Assembly (NCBI GenBank): GCA_019114205.1
Contig: DXFY01000012.1
Coordinates: 1-37,864 of the forward strand
DNA length: 37,864 nt
Source: Candidatus Tidjanibacter gallistercoris
GTDB lineage: Bacteria > Bacteroidota > Bacteroidia > Bacteroidales > Rikenellaceae
Reading direction: 5' to 3'
The notes beneath the pieces are model-generated. The model saw only the letters and a program-made list of their open reading frames with translations, searched no databases and had not been told where the DNA came from. The position numbers and the translations under genes were made by a program. Positions 24,762-34,134 of this stretch are shown one piece after another. Numbering within the stretch: position 1 is the stretch's first letter; every line of letters starts with the position of its first letter.

Positions 24762-27572
24762 TTAAAAATCTATTTTCACTCCCAGGTTGAAGGTGCCCTT
24801 GTAGTATTCGAGCTGTGCCATGCGCGAACGGATACCCTGATAGTAGCGCAGGGGCTGGTTCGTCAGGTTGTTCGCCTCGAAGAATACCCGCACGTACTTT
24901 CCGAAGCGGTACGAAGCGTTGGCGTCGAGGAACAACTGCCCGTCGTAATAACGGTCGCCGAAGGCTTCGCTCGCCACCTCGTCCAGATAGCCGGCCGTAT
25001 AGTTCAGCGATACGCGCACCGAAAGCCGGCTGTTTTCCCACGAGAGCGAGGCGTTCACCATGTGCGGAGCCGTACCGGGCAGCGACACGTTGGTACGTTC
25101 CTCGCCGTCCTCGTTGTAGATTCCGCGGGTAACGGAATGGGTGAAGGTGTAGTTGAGCATCACGCCGAAGTTACGCAGGAAGCGGCCCGGCAGGAAATCG
25201 AGCTTGCGCTGGAGCGCCACCTCGAAACCGAACATATCCACGCTGCGGCCGTTCATCGGGCGCAGGTATTCCCACACTTCGCCCTCACCTATCGGGTTGG
25301 TGAAGCCGGGGAAATCGGCAGCGAACTTTTCGGCCGTATAGTCTATGTCCAGATAGTTGAAGATGAAATTGTCGAGCCTCTTGTAGAACAAGCCGCCGGA
25401 CACGATGCCGACCGATTTGCTGTAATATTCGCCGAGCAGGTCGAAGTTGTACGAATAGGTGGCTTTCAGGTTCGGATTGCCGGCCGTAATTTCGCGTTTC
25501 TCGCGCTGGATATCCACATAGGGCACCAGCGCATAGTAGTTCGGACGGGCCAGGGCCGTGGTGAAGGCGGCACGCAGCACGGTACGGTCGTTCAGGTCGT
25601 ATTTGAGCGTCAGGCCCGGCAGGACGTTGGTATAGTTGTTCCGGTTGTGCCGCTCGTCGGCGTTGTCGTAATCCTCGTCGAGAATGTAGTTCCCCCGGTA
25701 GTCGAGGTCGGTGTTCTCCACCCGGACACCGGCGATGAACATGAGGTCGTTCGTGATGTTCTGGTCCCAGCGCAGGTATCCCGCCAGAATGCGTTCGCCG
25801 GCATCGTAGTTGCCCGCCATGTATTCCGACGGGTCGGCCTCCGGCGTGAACAGGGAGGGGTTGTAGAGGTCCACATTACCGATATAGCCGGAGGAGACGA
25901 ACATGCCCGGCACGTACCTGTCGCCCTGAACCAGCGGTCTGTCGTAAACCACATGTTCCATATCGGAGAGTACGGGCATGCTCCCGGTGGGCACATATTC
26001 GTAAAAGTCGTTGCTGCGTCGCTTGTTTTTCCAGCGCGCGCTGAGCCCTACCCGCAGGCGCCCCTTCTGCTCCCGCACCACGCTCAGCGGCATGCGCAGG
26101 TTCACTTTGGCGGCATACTCCTCCTCCTGCGTATAATCGTGCTGTTCGGTCAGCTTGTCGAACACGAAGTCGGAATAGTTTTGTCCGGGCGCGTTTACGT
26201 ACGGAAGTCGCGTATCGGCAAGGTCTTCGTTCATCGACAATCCCTCCTGGACGTACTCTATATACCGTTCATGCGGTCTGTCTTCGCTCGCCTTCGCATA
26301 GCTCAGGCTCCAGTCCATGTCCACCTTAGGGGAAAGCAGGTGGGTACCGGAGAGCACGTAGGACTGCACGCGCTGGTCTTCGAGGCGCCGCGTCCGGTTG
26401 CGCCGGTCATCGATGCCGCCCTTCGTTTCCCGCACGACGGTTCCCTCGTAGCCGGTTATCGCACTGCCGTCATATACCGGTTCTATATCCTTGAACTGCG
26501 TGCGGTAACGAGCCTCGCGGTCGTCGCGCCAGTTGTACATGAGGTCGGCCGCAATGGTGTTGCGGGAATCGATTTTCCAGTCTATGTTGAGGGTGGCGCT
26601 GCGCCGGATGCGCTGCACGTCGTATTTGCGGATATCCATCTCCTCGACATACACGTTTCCCTCGTCGTCCTGCGCCCACACGGCTTCTATGTTGTCCGAA
26701 CCGTAATCCTTGTTCATATAGGAGGCGCTGAGCACCACGCCGAGCCGGTCGTTGAAGAAGCGGTTGCCGTACACGAACGAACCCGAACCCGTCGCTCCCG
26801 TGCGGATGGGGTTGTAGCCGCCCAGCAGGGTCAGCGAAATGCGCTGACCGCCCGCAGCCGCGCGGGTGACGAGGTCTACCGAACCGCCGATTGCATCGGC
26901 ATCCATATCGGGAGTCAGCGTCTTGTTGACCTCTATCGTCTGTATCATGTCCGATGGAATGACGTCCATCTGCACCTTCCGGTTGTCGCCTTCGGCCGAA
27001 GGGATGCGGTTTCCGTTCAGCGTCACCGAGTTGAGTTCGGAGGCGAGCCCCCGCACGACGATATTGCGCGCCTCGCCCTGGTCGTTCTGCATGGCGATGC
27101 CCGGAACCCGCTTCAGCGCGTCTCCTATGTTAGAATCGGGGAAACGGCCTATCTGGTCGGCCGAAATGACGTTCGATACATTGACATTCGTTTTCTGCTG
27201 GTTCAGCGCCTTGGCCTGTCCGCGCGCCTGGTCGCCCATGACCACGACGGCCCCTATCTCCTGCGCCCCTTCCTGCATCACGAAATCGACCACGGCATTC
27301 CCGCCGGCTGTCACCGTCGCCTCCAGTACGGCAGGCTCGTACCCCAGGTACTCCACCTCCACCCGGTAGGAACCCGCAGGCACGTTCAGAAATTCAAAAT
27401 ACCCGTTGTTATCCGACACCGTATACCGGTTGAACCGGTCCAGCTTCAGGACGGCACCCGGCAGCGTCATGCCTGTAGCGTCCTTCACGGTACCCGATAC
27501 AAGCCCGCCTTCCTGCGCGAGTACCCGTACCGAAAGCAACAGAACAAATAAAAACGATAGAAAATGCTTCAT
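24762..27572 (-). CDS. TonB-dependent outer-membrane receptor, operon with phosphatase
   Basis: 936 residues. Signal peptide MKHFLSFLFVLLLSVRVLAQ. Next a carboxypeptidase-like beta-sandwich domain (about 22-105, SGTVKDATGMTLPGAVL, GYFEFLNVPAGSYRVEVEYLGYEP). Then the plug (about 130-250, ISADQIGRFPDSNIGDALKRVPGI, NIVVRGL, IGGSVDLVTR) and a 22-strand-type barrel ending in phenylalanine (NLGVKIDF). It imports a substrate across the outer membrane using TonB energy. There is no SusD-type partner, unlike glycan systems; instead the next gene is a phosphatase. Phosphate or organophosphate uptake is therefore inferred. ATG 27572 is chosen because it starts the signal peptide; the upstream in-frame ATG at 27620 overlaps the promoter region. 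Confidence 0.92.
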   Translation of the reverse strand: MKHFLSFLFVLLLSVRVLAQEGGLVSGTVKDATGMTLPGAVLKLDRFNRYTVSDNNGYFEFLNVPAGSYRVEVEYLGYEPAVLEATVTAGGNAVVDFVMQEGAQEIGAVVVMGDQARGQAKALNQQKTNVNVSNVISADQIGRFPDSNIGDALKRVPGIAMQNDQGEARNIVVRGLASELNSVTLNGNRIPSAEGDNRKVQMDVIPSDMIQTIEVNKTLTPDMDADAIGGSVDLVTRAAAGGQRISLTLLGGYNPIRTGATGSGSFVYGNRFFNDRLGVVLSASYMNKDYGSDNIEAVWAQDDEGNVYVEEMDIRKYDVQRIRRSATLNIDWKIDSRNTIAADLMYNWRDDREARYRTQFKDIEPVYDGSAITGYEGTVVRETKGGIDDRRNRTRRLEDQRVQSYVLSGTHLLSPKVDMDWSLSYAKASEDRPHERYIEYVQEGLSMNEDLADTRLPYVNAPGQNYSDFVFDKLTEQHDYTQEEEYAAKVNLRMPLSVVREQKGRLRVGLSARWKNKRRSNDFYEYVPTGSMPVLSDMEHVVYDRPLVQGDRYVPGMFVSSGYIGNVDLYNPSLFTPEADPSEYMAGNYDAGERILAGYLRWDQNITNDLMFIAGVRVENTDLDYRGNYILDEDYDNADERHNRNNYTNVLPGLTLKYDLNDRTVLRAAFTTALARPNYYALVPYVDIQREKREITAGNPNLKATYSYNFDLLGEYYSKSVGIVSGGLFYKRLDNFIFNYLDIDYTAEKFAADFPGFTNPIGEGEVWEYLRPMNGRSVDMFGFEVALQRKLDFLPGRFLRNFGVMLNYTFTHSVTRGIYNEDGEERTNVSLPGTAPHMVNASLSWENSRLSVRVSLNYTAGYLDEVASEAFGDRYYDGQLFLDANASYRFGKYVRVFFEANNLTNQPLRYYQGIRSRMAQLEYYKGTFNLGVKIDF

Positions 27573-27606
27573 AAGACAAAAATTCGTTATACACATCATT
27601 TCGCCG

Positions 27607-27642
27607 CAAAAGAACCGCACCGGTGTTACATTTGCGTTACAT
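27607..27642 (-). promoter_or_regulatory. Pho-box-like repeat and promoter of receptor/phosphatase operon
   Basis: Minus-strand TTCTTTTG (27607-27614) is a 7 of 8 -7 element. Ten bases upstream lie two direct copies of ATGTAAC (27625-27631 and 27636-27642), starts 11 bp apart. This puts the repeats across the -25 to -42 zone, replacing the -33 box. Eleven-base spaced hexamer or heptamer repeats in this position are how PhoB/PhoP regulators bind. Role inferred. Confidence 0.4.
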
Positions 27643-27679
27643 ATCTGCTATGTTTGTGTATAACGACTTCGTCCCGAAG

Positions 27680-28147
27680 TCACAGCAACATCCCCATGCG
27701 CACCATATCCGTACAGGGCATCCCCTCTTCCAGAATGGGGTTCGGATAGTGAAGCGTAAAGAAGCCGCGGTCTATCCATTCCATGCGGAAGCCGCACCGG
27801 GCATAGAGGGCCATCTGCCCGAAACCGGAATTCCCCGTGCCTATTTCCAGTTTGCGGAACCCCTCGGCACGGGCGCGCTCCGCCGCATGGTGCAGCATCG
27901 CACCGCCTATTCCCCGCCGCCGGAAAGCCGGCGATACGGCGATGTTCACTACCTCGGCCGTAAAGGGACGGGTATGCAGCAGGATGTATTCCCCCACCAT
28001 ATCGCCCGCAAGGAAAGCGCCGTAACAGCGCCCGCGGTGCAGGTAGTCCGACACGGCCTCCCACGATTCGTCGGCCTCCAGCAGCAGGTCGCGCGGCACC
28101 GCATCGGCCGCGACCGCTTTTATTTCCAATGCAGCAAGTACATCCAT
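27680..28147 (-). CDS. GNAT-family acetyltransferase, RimI-like
   Basis: 155 residues. The acetyl-CoA loop is VNIAVSPAFRRRGIGGAMLHHAAERA (RRxGIG/A pattern), preceded by the beta-bulge strands and followed by LEIGTGNSGFGQMALYARCGF. It most resembles small GNATs such as RimI, but the substrate could be a small molecule instead. A short GACTTCG/CGAAGTC stem overlaps the stop (27665-27681). No promoter element is clear upstream; the small membrane-protein gene lies 91 bp upstream on the same strand and may be cotranscribed. Confidence 0.85.
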   Translation of the reverse strand: MDVLAALEIKAVAADAVPRDLLLEADESWEAVSDYLHRGRCYGAFLAGDMVGEYILLHTRPFTAEVVNIAVSPAFRRRGIGGAMLHHAAERARAEGFRKLEIGTGNSGFGQMALYARCGFRMEWIDRGFFTLHYPNPILEEGMPCTDMVRMGMLL

Positions 28148-28238
28148 CTGTTTCTCCGTTTAACCGGACGGTCGCCGCAGGCCGTTCCGCTTGGTTCATT
28201 CATATGTTCCGGTACGCACGTGCGTGCCGCAACTGCCA

Positions 28239-28481
28239 TTACTCCCTGTCTGCCGCTTCGCCGTCCGGCGTATCGCCCGCTTTGGTGCGCCGCCGGCCGA
28301 CGACGAGGTATACCACTCCGATAATGACGGCGCACAGCAGCAACCATCCCACGAGCATGGAGAGCAGGGACTGCGGCGTCAGCGTCCAGCCGTCCCGCAT
28401 CAGCGTGAGCAACAACAACAGAACGAACAATACCGCGCACGCCGTAAAGTAATATTTTTTGATTTTCGAATAGGACATCAT
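28239..28481 (-). CDS. Small two-helix membrane protein
   Basis: 80 residues, not recognised. Starts MMSYSKIKKYY, has one hydrophobic helix (about 12-26), a short loop (RDGWTLTPQSL), a second helix (about 38-58) and a charged tail (GRRRTKAGDTPDGEAADRE). ATG 28481 or the next codon (28478) is the start. An in-frame ATG at 28565 would add 28 residues without membrane character. A full -7 element lies upstream (28583-28590, minus strand TAATTTTG). Confidence 0.6.
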   Translation of the reverse strand: MMSYSKIKKYYFTACAVLFVLLLLLTLMRDGWTLTPQSLLSMLVGWLLLCAVIIGVVYLVVGRRRTKAGDTPDGEAADRE

Positions 28482-28582
28482 CGTACCGTAATTTACAATC
28501 GCAACCGGATGGTGTTTTTCCGCCGCCTGCCGACTCAACCCGCACGGCAGCCACACCGGGTACACACATGAATTTACACTTT

Positions 28583-28590
28583 CAAAATTA
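28583..28590 (-). promoter_or_regulatory. -7 element upstream of small membrane protein
   Basis: Minus-strand TAATTTTG, full TAnnTTTG match, about 100 bp before the ATG at 28481. No -33 box. Confidence 0.35.
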
Positions 28591-28709
28591 CCTTATTTCC
28601 GCAGAATAACAATACGCATCGGATATACGCACCGCGCTGCTCCGTGCGGCCGGCCGCCGGCTCAGAAGCGGAAAATGCGGCGACCGGCACATCGGCGGAA
28701 GAAAAATCG

Positions 28710-28717
28710 TACTTTTG
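28710..28717 (+). promoter_or_regulatory. -7 element for lrgAB
   Basis: TACTTTTG, full match, 30 bp before the ATG at 28748. It overlaps the in-frame ATG at 28715, which supports the later start. Confidence 0.55.
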
Positions 28718-28747
28718 CGCCGCACCGAACGAAAACGACCTGCCTTC

Positions 28748-29209
28748 ATGTTACCGGGAATATGCATCATCCTGCTGTTCTATGCCTTCGGCGAGTGCAT
28801 CGCACTGCTGACCGGTCGGCTCATACCGGGCAGCGTCATCGGTATGGTACTGCTGTTCGCGGCACTCTGTACCGGAATCGTGAAACCCGAAAAGGTCAGG
28901 CCCGTCGCACGCTTTCTGACGGACAACATGGGTCTGTTCTTCCTTCCGGCAGGGGTCGGCATCGTCAATGCCACGGACATGCTTTCGCAGCACTGGCAGG
29001 CGGTACTGACGGCATGTGCCGTCAGCACGGTAGCCGTCATCGTAACGGTGGCATGCACCCAGGAATGGCTGGAAAAACGACAGGGAAAGCGAAATGCCGC
29101 AGCAGGCACGCCCCCCACCGGAACCGGCCGTGCTGCAACGGCTTCCCCGCGCCCGAAAAATACTCCGGAAACGGGTACCGCTTCCGGCACAAACGACAAA
29201 CGGCCATGA
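28748..29209 (+). CDS. lrgA: LrgA/CidA-family membrane protein
   Basis: 153 residues with four hydrophobic segments in the first 115. Motifs typical of LrgA: LLFYAFGECIALLTGRLIPGSVIGMVLL, FLTDNMGLFFLPAGVGIV, and QHWQAVLTACAVSTVAVI. In Staphylococcus the pair modulates murein hydrolase activity; in other organisms and chloroplasts relatives carry glycolate, glycerate or pyruvate. The C-terminal about 40 residues (Pro/Thr/Ala/Gly-rich) are an unusual tail. The stop overlaps the lrgB start in ATGA, so the two are translationally coupled. Confidence 0.9.
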   Translation: MLPGICIILLFYAFGECIALLTGRLIPGSVIGMVLLFAALCTGIVKPEKVRPVARFLTDNMGLFFLPAGVGIVNATDMLSQHWQAVLTACAVSTVAVIVTVACTQEWLEKRQGKRNAAAGTPPTGTGRAATASPRPKNTPETGTASGTNDKRP

Positions 29210-29901
29210 ATACGCTGCTCCATTCGGAAATCTTCATTCTGACACTCACGACGGGCGTCTATCTTGCTGCGCTGTGGCTCTACCGCAAAACGCGTCTCAG
29301 CCTGCTGCATCCGCTGCTGGTCTCCATACCCGTGCTCGCGCTGCTCCTCCGGCTCCTCGGCATCCCCTACGGGACTTTCGAGCAGGGCAGTCGCATCATC
29401 GGCTTCTTGCTCGGCCCCACGGTCGTCGCGCTCGGCTGCCTGCTCTACGAACAAAGGGAGCACCTGAAGGCGAACGGGATTTCCATTCTCACATCGGTAT
29501 TCGTCGGAAGCGTTACCGGCATCGTCAGCGTCGTGCTCATCGCACGCTGGATGGGGGCCGACCGCACGCTAATCGCATCGCTCGAACCCAAATCCGTTAC
29601 CACCCCCATCGCCATGAGCATCGCCGAACGTTCGGGCGGCATTCCGTCCATCGCCGCCGTGGTAGTCATCGTCGTAGGCATCTTCGGGGGCATCGTCGGC
29701 CCGTTCATTCTCGACCGGCTGGGCATCCGGAGCCGCATCGCCCGCGGGCTCGCGCTCGGTTCGGCCGCCCACGGTCTCGGCACCGCACGGGCCATGGAGC
29801 TGGGCGCCGTCGAAGGAGCCATCAGCGGCTTGGCCATCGGCGTCATGGGTTTCATGACCGCACTGCTCGTCCCCCTCGTCGAACTGCTGCTCGGCGTCTG
29901 A
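29206..29901 (+). CDS. lrgB: LrgB-family membrane protein
   Basis: 231 residues, normal LrgB length, mostly hydrophobic (six to eight segments). Signature blocks: FLLGPTVVALGCLLYEQ, LIASLEPKSVTTPIAMSIAE, and ARGLALGSAAHGLGTARAMELG. It is the partner of LrgA in a holin-like or organic-acid transport complex. The start shares ATGA with the lrgA stop. Terminator at 29931-29964. No LytSR-type regulator is beside it. Confidence 0.93.
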   Translation: MNTLLHSEIFILTLTTGVYLAALWLYRKTRLSLLHPLLVSIPVLALLLRLLGIPYGTFEQGSRIIGFLLGPTVVALGCLLYEQREHLKANGISILTSVFVGSVTGIVSVVLIARWMGADRTLIASLEPKSVTTPIAMSIAERSGGIPSIAAVVVIVVGIFGGIVGPFILDRLGIRSRIARGLALGSAAHGLGTARAMELGAVEGAISGLAIGVMGFMTALLVPLVELLLGV

Positions 29902-29930
29902 AACCGCACCCGGCATAAAGCCTGTGAAAC

Positions 29931-29964
29931 AAAACGCATCGGCAGGTATCCGCCGATGCGTTTT
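29931..29964. terminator. Bidirectional terminator, lrgB / rubrerythrin
   Basis: AAAACGCATCGGC (29931-29943) pairs completely with GCCGATGCGTTTT (29952-29964), 13 bp, 8-base loop. A-run and T-run flank it for both convergent genes. Confidence 0.9.
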
Positions 29965-29986
29965 GCTCAGAGTGCCGACCGCACCA

Positions 29987-30571
29987 TCAATAGTTCTGCT
30001 TCTCTTCCTCGAAGAAGGCCTGCGGATGCTGGCATACGGGACAGGTCGCGGGTGCGTTCTTCCCCCTGTGTACGTAACCGCAGTTGCGGCACTGCCATTC
30101 GATTTCTTCCTCGCGTTCGAATACCGTACCGTCGATAACCCTCTTGTAAAGACGGCGGTAACGCTTTTCATGCTCCACTTCCACTTTAGCTACCATACGG
30201 AAGGCGGCGGCTATCTGCGGGAATCCCTCCTCGTCGGCTACTTTCGCGAAGTCGGGATAGAGTTCGCCCCACTCTTCCAGCTCGCCTTCGGCAGCCGCCA
30301 GCAGGTTTTCGGCGGTAGTCCCAATCACACCGGCCGGATAGGAAGCGGTAATCTCCACCATGCCGCCTTCGAGAAACTTGAAAAACTTCTTGGCATGTTC
30401 CTTCTCCTGTTCGGCGGTTTCCGCGAATATCGCCGCTATCTGTTCGAAGCCTTCCTTCTTCGCAACGCCGGCAAAGAACGTGTAGCGGGTGCGTGCCTGC
30501 GATTCGCCTGCGAATGCCTTCAACAGGTTCTGTTCGGTTCTGGTGCCCTTAATCGATTTCATATGAGCCAT
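29987..30571 (-). CDS. rbr: Rubrerythrin
   Basis: 194 residues. N-terminal four-helix di-iron domain (EQNLLKAFAGESQARTRYTFFAG, then EQEKEHAKKFFKF, and a second E...EVEHEKRYRRLY pair) and a C-terminal rubredoxin domain with CRNCGYVHRGKNAPATCPVCQHPQAFFEE (four cysteines). It reduces hydrogen peroxide in the cytoplasm of anaerobes. ATG 30571 (MAHMKSIKGT) is given; ATG 30562 (MKSIKGT) is equally plausible. Promoter 30591-30598. Complements fprA, ohr and msrBA in this window. Confidence 0.95.
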   Translation of the reverse strand: MAHMKSIKGTRTEQNLLKAFAGESQARTRYTFFAGVAKKEGFEQIAAIFAETAEQEKEHAKKFFKFLEGGMVEITASYPAGVIGTTAENLLAAAEGELEEWGELYPDFAKVADEEGFPQIAAAFRMVAKVEVEHEKRYRRLYKRVIDGTVFEREEEIEWQCRNCGYVHRGKNAPATCPVCQHPQAFFEEEKQNY

Positions 30572-30590
30572 TTCTTTAAATTAGGTACGG

Positions 30591-30598
30591 CAAAGATA
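30591..30598 (-). promoter_or_regulatory. rbr: -7 element for rubrerythrin
   Basis: Minus-strand TATCTTTG, full match, 20-30 bp before the start. No -33 box visible. Confidence 0.55.
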
Positions 30599-30700
30599 CG
30601 TACTTCCGCCGGAAACGGGCCGTTTTCCGCCGACAAGTTGCATCATATCTTTTTATCCCGCCATTCGTTCAAACTATAACGATATTTCGGGCGTTTGAGC

Positions 30701-30708
30701 TATCTTTG
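30701..30708 (+). promoter_or_regulatory. ettA: -7 element for ettA-hisS
   Basis: TATCTTTG, full match, 30 bp before ATG 30739; it includes the base region just before an in-frame ATG at 30706, so the later start is right. Confidence 0.55.
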
Positions 30709-30738
30709 TATCCTTGTAACGAACAAACGAAAACACAC

Positions 30739-32412
<1,674 letters not shown>

Positions 32413-32416
32413 CGCC

Positions 32417-33808
32417 ATGGCACAGAAACCTTCGATTCCGAAAGGCACGCGCGACTTCTCCCCGCTGGAGATGATGCGCCGCACATACATGTTCGATACC
32501 ATCAAAAACGTGTTCCGTGCCTATGGCTACGCCCCGCTCGAAACCCCGGCCATGGAGAACCTCTCCACCCTGACGGGCAAGTACGGCGAAGAAGGCGACA
32601 AGCTGCTGTTCAAAATTCTGAATTCGGGCGACTTCACGCGCGGACTCACTCCGGCCGACGTGCAGGCCATCGCCGCGGAAGGAGAGCTGTCCGGCGCGTC
32701 GGCGAATGCGATGGCGGCACGGATATGCGAAAAGGGGCTCCGGTACGACCTTACGGTTCCGCTCGCCCGTTACGCAGTGCAGCACCAGGCAGAAATCGTC
32801 TTCCCTTTCCGCCGCTATCAGGTACAACCCGTGTGGCGTGCAGACCGTCCCCAGAAGGGGCGGTACCGGGAGTTCTACCAGTGCGATGTGGACGTCATCG
32901 GAACGCGGAGCCTGCTCTGCGAATTCGAGTTAGTCAAAATCGTGGAGCGCGTATTCGGCGACCTCGGCATCAATGTAACGCTTAAACTGAACAACCGTAA
33001 AATACTGTACGGCATAGCGGAAACCATCGGTCATGCCGACAAGATGACGGACATCACCGTCGCCATCGACAAGCTCGATAAAATCGGTCTGGAAAACGTC
33101 GAGGCCGAACTCGCGGCCAAAGGCATCGGTGCGGAGGCCATCGGAAAGCTGCGCCCTATTCTGGAACTCTCCGGCACGAACGCCGAAAAGCTCGGCCGCA
33201 TGAAAGAGGTCGTCGCCGCATCGGAAACGGGATTGCGGGGCATCGCCGAAACGGAGGAGCTCTTCTCCTACATCGCCGCGGCGGGCTCGAACCTCGACAT
33301 CGAACTCGACCTTTCGCTCGCCCGCGGACTCAACTATTACACGGGTGCCATCTTCGAAGTGAAGGCCAAAGACCACGCTATAGGAAGCATCTGCGGCGGC
33401 GGACGGTACGACGACCTGACGGGTATTTTCGGAATGCCGGGCATGTCGGGCGTCGGCATCTCGTTCGGCGCAGACCGCATCTACGACGTCATGCTGGCCC
33501 TGAACCTCTTCCCGGAAGAGGCCGCCATCGCCACGCGCGTGCTCTTCGTCAATTTCGGCGGCGTGGAACAGCTCGCCTCCCTACGGCTGCTCCAGCAGGT
33601 ACGCGATGCGGGCATCCCTTCCGAAATCTATCCGGAGCCGGCCAAGATGAAGAAACAGATGGAATACGCCAACCGCCGCGGCATACCTTTTGTCGTCATC
33701 GTCGGCGAAGACGAGCTCGCCGCGCAGACTGCAACGGTAAAGGACATGCGCAGCGGAGAACAGCAACGCGCCGCTTTCGACCGGCTGGTGCATTTCCTGC
33801 GAAGCTGA
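32417..33808 (+). CDS. hisS: Histidyl-tRNA synthetase
   Basis: 463 residues, class II aminoacyl-tRNA synthetase. [10 protein letters not shown] at the start, motif 2 [20 protein letters not shown], histidine-specific [11 protein letters not shown], motif 3 [10 protein letters not shown], and an anticodon-binding domain from about 370 to the end. It is longer than the E. coli enzyme (424), as common in Bacteroidota. ATG 32417 follows the ettA stop by 4 bp; the frame is open upstream but that belongs to ettA. Possible terminator hairpin at 33824-33854. Confidence 0.96.
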   Translation: MAQKPSIPKGTRDFSPLEMMRRTYMFDTIKNVFRAYGYAPLETPAMENLSTLTGKYGEEGDKLLFKILNSGDFTRGLTPADVQAIAAEGELSGASANAMAARICEKGLRYDLTVPLARYAVQHQAEIVFPFRRYQVQPVWRADRPQKGRYREFYQCDVDVIGTRSLLCEFELVKIVERVFGDLGINVTLKLNNRKILYGIAETIGHADKMTDITVAIDKLDKIGLENVEAELAAKGIGAEAIGKLRPILELSGTNAEKLGRMKEVVAASETGLRGIAETEELFSYIAAAGSNLDIELDLSLARGLNYYTGAIFEVKAKDHAIGSICGGGRYDDLTGIFGMPGMSGVGISFGADRIYDVMLALNLFPEEAAIATRVLFVNFGGVEQLASLRLLQQVRDAGIPSEIYPEPAKMKKQMEYANRRGIPFVVIVGEDELAAQTATVKDMRSGEQQRAAFDRLVHFLRS

Positions 33809-34134
33809 AAAGGACTGCGGCATGCAGCACAGCAAACCAAGAGGCTCGTGCTGCTTCATTCTTCCCTGTTCACAACTGCTGCGGGCAGTCGTGTCTTCTG
33901 CGCTGTCCGCAGAGAGGCTGACGACCGGAACACACAAACGGCAAAGAACAAAACGACATATAATTATTTGATTTAATACAGGATAAACAATCGTATCGTA
34001 ACAACCGCTTCATGTAAGGCATATTTTCTTTTCGCCTCCGGCGACTTGGAACTTTCGCCGCATGAAGCACGGCAATGCCGCGGACGGACAACTGCCGCGC
34101 ACAACGGTAAGGAGCGAACGACACAAGATACGCC
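33809..34134. other. 326-bp gap between hisS and the S41 protease gene
   Basis: No recognised gene. It holds two hairpins: GCAGCAC/GTGCTGC (33824-33830 with 33848-33854), followed by a T-rich stretch and probably the hisS terminator; and CTGCGGGCAG/CTGTCCGCAG (33879-33888 with 33903-33912). A weaker GGCGA/TCGCC stem lies near 34040. No TAnnTTTG promoter is visible for the protease gene. A small RNA is possible but unsupported. Confidence 0.5.
33824..33854 (+). terminator. hisS: Likely hisS terminator
   Basis: GCAGCAC-AGC pairs with GCT-C-GTGCTGC (one bulge) around a 10-base loop; TTCATTCTT follows. It begins 16 bp after the hisS stop. Confidence 0.5.

Noticed and set aside
24603-27551. Long plus-strand open frame opposite the TonB-dependent receptor
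   Set aside because: His/Val/Arg-rich antisense shadow without recognisable domains; the minus-strand frame is a complete receptor.
33822-33971. 49-codon plus-strand reading frame after hisS
   Set aside because: Composition is not protein-like, there is no promoter or match, and it overlaps the hairpins.
33809-34134. Structured small RNA (for example 6S-like)
   Set aside because: Two or three short hairpins only; no promoter element and no overall long-bulged-helix pattern.
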